This document shows, piece by piece, positions 5,441 to 10,006 of a stretch of 10,006 bases of DNA (the first letter of the stretch is position 1; each line of letters starts with the position of its first letter). The notes beneath the pieces were generated by a model. That model was not told the DNA's origin, did not search any database, and was given only the letters and a program-made list of their open reading frames with translations. Source of the DNA: Baffinella frigidus (lineage: Eukaryota > Cryptophyceae > Cryptomonadales > Baffinellaceae). Both the position numbers and the translations under genes were made by a program. The stretch spans positions 94,780 through 104,785 of the forward strand of contig MU647158.1 of NCBI GenBank assembly GCA_026770585.1, in the 5' to 3' direction.

Positions 5441-5545
5441 TTTGGGGCTTGGGGTTTGGGGTGTGGGGTTTGGGGTTTGGTGTTTGGGGCTTGGGGTTTG
5501 GGGTTTGGGGTTTGGGGTTTGGGGTTTGGGGTTTGGGGTTTGGGG
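5441..5545 (+). repeat. TTTGGGG heptamer array, 15 units in phase
   Basis: Fifteen heptamers without a phase break. The first eight include CTTGGGG, TGTGGGG and TTTGGTG variants, and the last seven (5497-5545) are perfect TTTGGGG. This strand has high G-quadruplex potential. The four overlapping open frames here are the repeat read as (PNPKPQT)n or G/F/W-rich peptides, not genes. Confidence 0.95.
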
Positions 5546-5724
5546 ATTCGTAACGAGAGTACGAACACGAACGTGAATTTGTGGGGATTCGCGGCAACTT
5601 TTGCCAATTTCAAAGAAACATAATCGAAAGGCGCGGGGCGTATAAGTGAGACCAAATGGCTCCAATTTCAGGTCTGAAAAGGACGTTAACTCCAGAAAAT
5701 CCTGCTGACATCGGAGCGCCTCCA
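5546..5724. other. Spacer without recognised gene
   Basis: Contains a small GGCAA/TTGCC hairpin near 5593 and AATGGCTCCAA (5655-5665), a word that recurs in both arms of P10 and, as AATGGCTCCAAAA, in P15 (near 9688). Confidence 0.5.
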
Positions 5725-5931
5725 ACTTCATAGTTCACAACGCTTTCGCGAAGCAATAATGGCTCCAAGCCCTGGTACAAATTTTGTACCAAACATTGGA
5801 CACGATCCTAAAATACCCTTCATGGACATTTAAACGTCTTCACGGTGGTGTCCATGGTCGTGTCCCATACAAAATTTGTATGGGGCTTGGAGCCATTATT
5901 GCTTCGCGAAGGCGTCGGAAACTATTAAAGT
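5725..5931. mobile_element. P10: long palindrome with covarying nested hairpins
   Basis: The well-conserved arm (CTTCGCGAAGC-like, AATAATGGCTCCAAGCCC) is at about 5741-5772 and 5884-5913. Weaker homology extends outward to about 5725 and 5931. Each arm contains a nested palindrome: GGTACAAA-T-TTTGTACC on the left (5773-5789) and CATACAAA-A-TTTGTATG on the right (5866-5882). The two outer base pairs of this nested stem differ between arms but stay paired within each arm. The centre holds another pair, ATGGACA/TGTCCAT (5822-5828 and 5849-5855). No coding content is visible. Confidence 0.85.
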
Positions 5932-5950
5932 AGGTCTCCGGCGTAGTACG

Positions 5951-6082
5951 GGTGGGTGGAATGCGTGGTTTAGTTGACGACACAAACCAAAAGTGGACGC
6001 ATTTGACCAGTATCGTCAACTTTACCCCGAAAGTTATCGTCAACTTTTGCACATGTCGGAGCCGAACTCGAGGCCATGTTGC
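5951..6082. repeat. X-Y repeat unit, copy 1
   Basis: X: GGTGGAATGCGTGGTT, AGTTGACGACACA, CCAAAAGTGGACGC, TTTGACCAGTATCGTCAACT. Y: GTCGGAGCCGAACTCGAGGC then CATGTT. AGTTGACGA (5972-5980) and TCGTCAACT (6013-6021) form an inverted pair inside X. Related pieces occur at 6871-6990 in Y-X order and at 7197-7334 in X-Y order. Confidence 0.8.
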
Positions 6083-6290
6083 GTATGGAATTCTCCACTG
6101 TTACTTCGTAAGGTAGCAGAGGTTCCACTTTTGCTTTGAGACGTTCCACTCTCGACGTTTGTCTCGGTGAACGTGACCAGTTTCCATACAAATCCTCTAA
6201 AAAAGTTTTACACAGCCCCTTGTAGGTTTTATAAACACGCCACGATTCGGCGCGAGTGGGTGAGAGGACAGGACACCCTCATCAGACAGG
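6083..6290. other. Spacer with inverted copy of the GTGGAACCTC repeat
   Basis: GCAGAGGTTCCACTTTTGCT (6117-6136) and GTTCCACT (6143-6150) are inverted relatives of AAAGCAAAAGTGCAACCTCT near 7685 and of the GTGGAACCTCCG copies at 7721-7760. No credible ORF is present. Confidence 0.6.
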
Positions 6291-6510
6291 ACACCCTCAA
6301 CCCTGACACCGCCAGCCCTAAATCCTGAACCCTAACACCCGAAGCCCTGAACCCTGAATCCTAAACCACCTCCAGCCCCGAAGCCCTACAGGTCACGCCG
6401 AACATCAGCGCAAGTCTGAACCCCAAACCCTCTTTTTGGGCTCGCCTGAATCCTCAACCCTAAACCCTGAACCCTGAACTCCCTAGTCCTGAACACCAAA
6501 CCACACAGCG
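6291..6510 (-). repeat. C-rich degenerate telomere-like tract
   Basis: CCCTAAATCC, CCCTGAACCC, CCCTAACACCC and related forms read as decayed CCCTAAA on the + strand. The tract is preceded by GACAGGACACCCTCATCAGA with a second ACAGGACACCCTCA copy just downstream. Confidence 0.85.
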
Positions 6511-6760
6511 GACTTCGAAGGGGTTTTGAATATCCCCTAAGCGATCAGACCTAGTACGGTAGGCAACCCGTAGGGACATAGCGGGGTTCCTACGGATAAG
6601 GTAACGGAAGCGTGGGCACTGAGTACCCGAAAATCCCCTCGTAGCCCTCTGTGTGGTAGGGCAACGTCCTGAAAACCGGGTAGTGTGGACACCAGGCGGA
6701 CATAGTTCAGTGTGTGTTGGCGGACCATGCCCAAGGTAACATGCAGGTGGGGGGGCTCAC
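6511..6760. other. Segment without recognised gene; inverted 17-mer
   Basis: A 65-codon minus-strand frame covers 6537-6734, but I recognise no domain and see no support for expression. CGGATAAGGTAACGGAA (6593-6609) is the inverse of the core of the 20-bp tandem repeat at 6761-6820. CCGTAGG/CCTACGG (6568-6574 and 6589-6595) form a small stem. Confidence 0.5.
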
Positions 6761-6828
6761 CTTTCCGTTACCTTATCCGCTTTTCCGTTACCTTATCCGC
6801 CTTTCCGTTACCTTATCCGGATAAGGTA
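6761..6828. repeat. Three 20-bp tandem repeats ending in a perfect 20-bp palindrome
   Basis: CTTTCCGTTACCTTATCCGC-type units at 6761-6780, 6781-6800 and 6801-6820 differ by single bases. The last unit runs into its own inverse, giving TACCTTATCCGGATAAGGTA (6809-6828), a perfect palindrome. A lone inverted copy lies at 6593-6609, so the region can fold in several registers. Confidence 0.95.
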
Positions 6829-6870
6829 CCCCCCGATCTAACCCCCCTACGGGGTGAGACCTGGTCGCCA

Positions 6871-6990
6871 ATGTCGGAGCCGACCTCGAGGCCATGTTTC
6901 GAATGTCACGGATGGAATGCGTGGTTCAGTTGACGACACACACCAAAAGTGGTTAAGTGGACGACACACGCCAAAAGTGGACGCTTTTGT
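6871..6990. repeat. Y-X repeat unit, copy 2
   Basis: Y (TGTCGGAGCCGACCTCGAGG, then CCATGTTTCG) precedes X (GGATGGAATGCGTGGTTCAG, TTGACGACACACACCAAAAG). Within X, GACGACACACRCCAAAAGTGG is tandemly duplicated, with copies beginning near 6932 and 6960. Confidence 0.8.
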
Positions 6991-7196
6991 GCGAGGGTAG
7001 GGTATTCCATGTGCGTTCTTGGAGCCGTTTGTGCGTTCTTGGAGCCGTTTTTCTGCTAAAAGATGACTTTTGAGAACTTTTCCCCTTAAAAATGACTTTT
7101 GAATAAGATGTTTTTTGGGGAGAGTGGTGGCCCTGGGCGGCAAGAAGGTGGAGGGGGGGGGGGGTTGTTCGATGTTCGCACCCGCTGCGAGCAAGT
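6991..7196. repeat. Short tandem repeats and a G12 run
   Basis: A perfect 20-bp tandem duplication (GTGCGTTCTTGGAGCCGTTT, 7011-7030 and 7031-7050), ATGACTTTTGA twice (7063-7073 and 7092-7102), and a run of 12 G at 7153-7164. The minus-strand frames here translate these repeats. Confidence 0.85.
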
Positions 7197-7334
7197 ATCG
7201 TGAACATCGTTAACTGTACCTCGACCAGAAGCGGACGGGTTTGACCAGTGTTGTCACAAGTGGACGCTTTTGACCAGTGTCGTGAACTTTACCTCGTCGC
7301 CCAAGTCGCCCAAGTCGGAGCCGAACTCAAGACG
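7197..7334. repeat. X-Y repeat unit, copy 3 (diverged)
   Basis: Contains TTTGACCAGTGTTGTCACAA, GTGGACGCTTTTGACCAGTG and TCGTGAACTTTACC (X-like, partly duplicated), then GTCGGAGCCGAACTCAAG (Y-like, from 7315). A 9-bp CGCCCAAGT duplication precedes Y. Confidence 0.75.
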
Positions 7335-7372
7335 CTGCTGCCCCTCGCCGTCCTGCCAGGCGCGACGAACAT

Positions 7373-7448
7373 TTCATCCGGACGAGTGTTTGAGACACAC
7401 ACAATTCCGGGGATCTCAGATCCGGTTTGCAACGAGAATTACTACACA
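7373..7448 (+). mobile_element. Solo arm of family A palindrome
   Basis: Runs CATCCGGACGAG, GTGTTTG-AGA-CACACAC (nested hairpin with one mismatch), TTCCGGGGATCTCAGA, TTTG, then CAACGAGAATTACTACACA (7430-7448). It is collinear with the long arms of P5 and P8. No opposite arm follows, so the element is truncated or was never palindromic here. Confidence 0.82.
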
Positions 7449-7781
7449 GACGTGCCTGAAAAACCCGTGCGTGGCCACGCACGAGCCTTCGGTCAGGATA
7501 TTCGTAAGACCACCCTATGTCTCTACGCCCGAGCCTAGCGTTGAGCACGAGCCATACGGAAACACTTATCATTCGTAAACTGGATTCAACCAAATTTACT
7601 GCACGTTTTCTTGAATAGTCGCGGTCCTGCTACCAACGAGCCTCGGGTCGAGCAGTCCAGACAACAGTCGAGATTGCAACGTCGCAAAGCAAAAGTGCAA
7701 CCTCTGTTAACTTAAGAAACAGTGGAACCTCCGTTAAAAAGTGGAACCTCCGCTAACAAGTAACGGTGGACCAACACTGCC
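7449..7781. other. Segment with 18-bp perfect palindrome and GTGGAACCTCCG repeats
   Basis: CGTGCGTGGCCACGCACG (7466-7483) is a perfect palindrome. ACGAGCC-like words recur near 7481, 7530 and 7548. Toward the end AAAGCAAAAGTGCAACCTCT and two AGTGGAACCTCCGYTAA copies (from about 7721 and 7740) form a degenerate tandem repeat. I find no convincing gene, and the frames at 7248-7593 have no recognisable domain. Confidence 0.6.
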
Positions 7782-8022
7782 GTATTGTAGAAATGGGCTC
7801 CGCGCGGATTCAAGGTCAGGTCAGGAAAAACGTCTTTTCGAGAAAAAAACGTCGAAAACGAACTTTTATGCTATCTTAGGCATGGGCAAGATGCCTAAAA
7901 TAGAATCAACCACCCTCAAGATAGCACAAAAGTTCATTTTCGACGATTTTTTCTCAAAAAGACGTTCCTGACCTCCTCACCTCACGTTTTAGAAATCCGC
8001 GCGGAGCCCATTTCTACAATAC
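7782..8022. mobile_element. P11: 241-bp palindrome, family C
   Basis: Both arms read inward: GTATTGTAGAAATGGGCTCC, GCGCGGATT, GTCAGGA, ACGTCTTTTCGAGAAAAAA, CGTCGAAAA, GAACTTTTATGCTATCTT, with scattered mismatches and about 10 extra bases in the right arm. The centre has a second hairpin, CTATCTTAGGCAT/ATGCCTAAAATAG (7871-7883 and 7891-7903, one mismatch). The GCTATCTT word links it to P3 and P12. The + strand frame at 7741-7971 lies inside the palindrome and is not treated as a gene. Confidence 0.9.
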
Positions 8023-8029
8023 CTGAACG

Positions 8030-8209
8030 ATGGCGTCGTCTCAGGGCGAGACCTCTAGAACTGCGGGAGGCGATAGAGAGGCGCGAGGGGGCGCTGGGGA
8101 ACTCGCCTCATCCGCGCAGTACAACGCAAGGCAGTCACCTCGGACAGTTGGCTTCGGCGTCCGCGTGACCGGTCACGCGGGCGTTCACGAGCCTGCCGGA
8201 GACCTCTAG
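8030..8209 (+). CDS. Possible small ORF, 59 codons, unrecognised
   Basis: An ATG at 8030 in a fair eukaryotic context (A at -3, G at +4) opens a frame beginning MASSQGETSRTAGGD and ending EPAGDL at the TAG at 8207-8209. The sequence is CpG-rich and the peptide is rich in Gly, Ala and Arg. Residues 7-25 come from the 54-bp repeat unit whose second copy is in another frame. No domain, signal or membrane segment is visible. It may be chance in GC-rich DNA. Confidence 0.15.
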   Translation: MASSQGETSRTAGGDREARGGAGELASSAQYNARQSPRTVGFGVRVTGHAGVHEPAGDL

Positions 8210-8252
8210 AACTGCGGGAGGCGATAGAGAGACGCGAGGGGGCGCTGGGGAA
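8048..8252 (+). repeat. 54-bp direct repeat pair around a 20-bp palindrome
   Basis: 8048-8101 and 8199-8252 match at 53 of 54 positions (GAGACCTCTAGAACTGCGGG then AGGCGATAGAGA), 151 bp apart. Midway lies CCGCGTGACCGGTCACGCGG (8161-8180), a perfect palindrome. The repeat distance is not a multiple of three, so the copies fall in different reading frames. Confidence 0.95.
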
Positions 8253-8337
8253 GGAGTTCAAGTCTGATAAGGACCCTGCTCAGGCGATACTCCCGAGACT
8301 CTGTGATCTAAACCCGCCAGCTATTTGGATTAATTAA
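8206..8337 (+). pseudogene. Possible 3' coding remnant, 43 codons
   Basis: The frame open from 8077 to a TAA at 8335-8337 contains, from 8206, a peptide that looks more protein-like than anything else in the window. It has a charged helix-like start (LELREAIERREGALGKEF), then KSDKDPAQAILPRL and CDLNPPAIWIN. There is no in-frame ATG upstream, and the earlier part is Arg-rich. The stop runs into eight A residues (8336-8343), which could be a short poly(A) remnant of a retrocopy or chance. No family is recognised. Confidence 0.2.
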
Positions 8338-8342
8338 AAAAA

Positions 8343-8412
8343 ACGCGGAACAGCCGCGTGTGTACCCCTGTGCGAAATATATATAAAATAGTAAATATAT
8401 ATATAAAATAGT
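8343..8412. repeat. Small hairpin and AT-rich direct repeat
   Basis: ACGCGG/CCGCGT (8343-8348 and 8354-8359, 5-nt loop), then an AAATATATATAAAATAGT unit repeated at 8375-8392 and 8393-8412. The second copy is one TA longer. TATATAAA words are present, but there is no downstream gene to support a promoter call. Confidence 0.8.
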
Positions 8413-8454
8413 AAAATACCGCCCCTAGGGTAGTCCTGTGCTCCTAGACATAGG

Positions 8455-8526
8455 CCTACGGTAGGACCCTACGGTAGGACCCTACGGCGATGGGTAGGAC
8501 CCTACGGTAGGACCCTAGGGCGATGC
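8455..8526. repeat. CCTACGGTAGGAC tandem repeat
   Basis: 13-bp units at 8455, 8468 and 8501, with a longer CCTACGGCGATGGGTAGGAC unit at 8481-8500 and a final CCTAGGGCGATG. Each unit contains the self-complementary CCTAC-G-GTAGG. The same word occurs in both arms of P2 and at 9873. Confidence 0.93.
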
Positions 8527-8563
8527 GTGTGCTCAACGTTGAGAAATTCGAGTAAGGGCGGGT

Positions 8564-8742
8564 TCAGCGTTGAGGGTTCAGCGTTTGGGTTTTCGTTTAG
8601 GGTTTAGGTTTTAGGTTTTAGGGTTTGGGGTGTAGTAGGGTTTGGGGTTTGGGGTTTAGGGTTTCGGGTCTCGGGTTTAGGGTTTTAGGGTTTAGGTTTT
8701 CGGGTTTCGGGTTTAGGTTTTAGGGTTTAGGTTTTGAGGTTG
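8564..8742 (+). repeat. Degenerate telomere-like tract with 7- and 8-bp units
   Basis: GGTTCAGCG and GGGTTTTCG forms lead into TTTAGGG, TTTTAGGG, TTTGGGG and TTTCGGG units. The 7- and 8-bp forms are interspersed, unlike the strictly 7-bp arrays at 3070-3270 and 5441-5545. Confidence 0.9.
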
Positions 8743-8794
8743 AACCTCGTCACCCTCCCCCTCCCCATCCATAGGGGGCGTGCGATCGCCATCA

Positions 8795-9164
8795 CTCCCC
8801 TTCACCCCCCCCCGGCCGTCCGCCTGCTCAAATCCGCCTACAAGTTAGTTGCAAAACCAGGCCCGCGGTACTATTTTATATATTTTCGGCACTAAACTTT
8901 TAAAACGCGGCGGGAATTTGCTCCCCTTCAACCCCCCCCGGCCATCCTCCTGCTCAAATCCCGCCTACAAGTCAATAATAGGAAATATTAACTCAGGCCC
9001 GCAGTACAAATGTACAATGTTGCGGTACTAAACTTGTAAAACGCGGCGGGGATTTGCTCTCCTTCACCCCCCCCCGGCCATCCTCCTGCTCAACCCCCCC
9101 TACAAGTCAATTATAGGAAATTATAAACTCAGAACCGCAGTACAAATATACAATGTTGCAGTTA
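8795..9164 (+). repeat. Three-copy tandem repeat, 126-136 bp unit
   Basis: Units start at 8795, 8921 and 9057 with CTCCCCTTCACCCCCC (CTCTCC in the third), then GGCCATCCTCCTGCTCAA, CCTACAAGT, a GGCCCGCAGTAC-like segment and, in units 1 and 2, ACTAAACTT.TAAAACGCGG. The third copy loses similarity near 9164. Units 2 and 3 are more alike than either is to unit 1. The frame at 8849-9031 lies within this repeat and is not a gene. Confidence 0.9.
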
Positions 9165-9169
9165 ATTTT

Positions 9170-9296
9170 GGAACAAGACAGATTCTGTCCCGCTATCTTA
9201 GGCTCCCCACGCGGAAGGTAAGGGTGTATATGCTATGTTAGGCATCAAATGATGCTATCTTACGCCTTTTTATCAGGACAGACTCTGGTATGTTCC
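9170..9296. repeat. P12: element with imperfect 21-bp terminal inverted repeats, family C words
   Basis: GGAACAAGACAGATTCTGTC-C (9170-9190) matches the inverse of 9276-9296 at 17 of 21. Inside are GCTATCTTAGGC, GCTATGTTAGGC and GCTATCTTACGCC, and a tight GCATCA-AA-TGATGC hairpin (9242-9255). Confidence 0.65.
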
Positions 9297-9350
9297 GAGA
9301 TGAAATTGGTGAGCCGAAATAGACTGGGATGGAGCTCATGTTCTCCAAGT

Positions 9351-9475
9351 TCATAGGCATTACCAAGGACCCTCATAGGCATTGCCAAGGACCTCTTTTG
9401 ACCTCCCACCGTAGGCCAAAATCCTACGACTGTTTGGTCCTACAAGCCGTAGGCCTAATGCCCCATTTGCAGTAC
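9351..9475. mobile_element. P13: degenerate relative of P2 (family B), preceded by a 22-bp tandem duplication
   Basis: TCATAGGCATTACCAAGGAC and TCATAGGCATTGCCAAGGAC begin tandem 22-bp copies (9351-9372 and 9373-9394). Then come CTCCCACCGTAGGCC and GCCGTAGGCCTAATGCCCCA, matching P2 text (CTCCTACCGTAGGCC and GCCGTAGGCCTAACTACCCC). The centre has TAGGCCAAA/TTTGGTCCTA-like pairing. Arm complementarity is largely lost. Confidence 0.7.
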
Positions 9476-9482
9476 ATAAAAC

Positions 9483-9595
9483 GCTTTCTAAAGAGGGGTT
9501 CTCGCCAACGAAATTTACTACACAAACGCTCTGCTTTTGCTAGTAAGATTAAACTGTGTAGTAAATTTCGTTGACAGAACCCCTTTGTAGAAAGC
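9483..9595. mobile_element. P14: palindrome carrying the family A core
   Basis: Arms 9483-9525 and 9554-9595 read GCTTTCTA..AAGGGGTTCT, then CAACGAAATTTACTACACA (9506-9524; inverse at 9555-9573). The outer sequence differs from P5 and P8 but GCTTT..GG.GTTC resembles the P1 arm. The centre is 28 bp. It ends close to P13 on one side and P15 on the other. Confidence 0.88.
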
Positions 9596-9655
9596 AATAT
9601 TTGAGATTAGAGCTAGGACTGGACCCTCGGCTCCAAAGGCAATGCAGGTTACTAC

Positions 9656-9790
9656 CCACCAACCCTCACAGTCTGGGCAAATCGAAAAATGGCTCCAAAA
9701 TCCCCTTGAAGGCCGTCAGATTCCGACGGCCTCCAAGGGGATTTGGTGTTTTTGACTTTTTCGATTTGCCCAAGTTGTGAGGATTGGTGG
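9656..9790. repeat. P15: palindrome with strong apical hairpin
   Basis: Outer arms CCACCAACCCTCACA/TGTGAGGATTGGTGG, then TGGGCAAATCGAAAAA and its inverse, then ATCCCCTTGAAGGCC and its inverse. The apex is GGCCGTC-AGATTCC-GACGGCC (9711-9731). Similar CAGGTTACTAC (9645-9655) and CAGGCTACATC (9796-9806) flank the element and might be a mutated duplication. AATGGCTCCAA is shared with P10. Confidence 0.88.
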
Positions 9791-9825
9791 ACACACAGGC
9801 TACATCTCGGTATTAAGTAGGCCTC

Positions 9826-10006
<181 letters not shown>

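Noticed and set aside
5341-5731. Minus-strand ORFs encoding proline-rich PNPKPQT repeat proteins
   Set aside because: They are the 7-bp TTTGGGG array read in several frames at once. A 7-bp unit gives a 7-residue peptide period in every frame, so openness is not evidence of coding.
6537-6734. 65-codon minus-strand ORF with ordinary-looking composition
   Set aside because: Not repeat-derived throughout, but it overlaps the inverted 17-mer, has no recognisable domain or gene context, and is short enough to be chance.
6847-7207. Overlapping minus-strand ORFs of 84 and 115 codons
   Set aside because: They cover the duplicated X-Y repeat, a 20-bp tandem duplication and a G12 run, and both are open in overlapping frames.
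7248-7593. Three overlapping ORFs of 88-102 codons on both strands
   Set aside because: All three cross the X-Y unit and the family A solo arm; none has a recognisable motif.
8055-8261. 68-codon minus-strand Arg/Ser-rich ORF
   Set aside because: It begins and ends inside the two 54-bp repeat copies in GC-rich DNA. The plus strand gives at least equally plausible frames.
8375-8412. TATA-box promoter
   Set aside because: TATATAAA words are present, but inside a tandem AT repeat with no downstream gene.
733-9790. CRISPR array or microRNA precursors
   Set aside because: There are no evenly spaced identical repeats with unique spacers. The palindromes could fold like hairpin RNAs, but there is no evidence of transcription.

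Overview
The window looks like a gene-poor, repeat-built subtelomeric or interstitial-telomeric region of a eukaryotic nuclear chromosome. It opens with perfect TTTAGGG heptamers, and about a dozen blocks of TTTAGGG-derived repeats lie on both strands. TTTAGGG is the Arabidopsis-type telomere repeat, found in land plants, many green algae, haptophytes, cryptophytes, dinoflagellates and several stramenopiles, so the repeat alone does not fix the group. I found no convincing protein gene, rRNA or tRNA. Most open reading frames lie inside telomere-like repeats or inside palindromes.

Layout. 1-640: a short canonical telomere array, then blocks of homogenised variant heptamers (TTTAGTG, TTTCGGG, TTTGGGG, TTTGGTG). 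733-2682: a run of six long inverted repeats, P1 to P6. 2683-5100: telomere-like and subtelomeric modules, including a 97-bp inverted repeat enclosing a telomere-like tract (P7), a palindrome between 67-bp direct repeats (P8) and a near-perfect palindrome (P9). 5112-5545: an interleaved two-module repeat and 15 in-phase TTTGGGG-type heptamers. 5725-8022: palindrome P10, a broken array of two-part units (X and Y), C-rich degenerate telomere sequence, a solo palindrome arm and palindrome P11. 8030-8360: a CpG-rich patch with a 54-bp duplication around a perfect 20-bp palindrome and possible coding remnants. 8455-9164: CCTACGGTAGG tandem repeat, more telomere-like sequence and a 3-copy 126-136 bp tandem repeat. 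9170-9790: palindromes P12 to P15. 9893-10006: a CT microsatellite running off the window.

The main result is the set of about 14 long inverted repeats plus one solo arm, occupying roughly a quarter to a third of the window. Several share sequence blocks (family A: P1, P5, P8, the solo arm, and by its core P14; family B: P2 and P13; family C: P3, P11, P12 and a relic near 1800). Many carry small hairpins nested inside each long arm, and in P5/P8 and P10 the nested stems differ between copies by paired substitutions that keep the small stem. This suggests that local hairpins, not only the full palindrome, are or were functional. The likeliest reading is several families of non-autonomous foldback or MITE-like elements accumulating in a subtelomere. 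No transposase or other mobilising gene is present, so the mechanism is unknown.

The TTTAGGG strand at position 1 points inward, and both window edges are simple repeats. The left edge is therefore not a normally oriented chromosome end. It is either interstitial or the end of an assembled contig. All alignments were made by eye.
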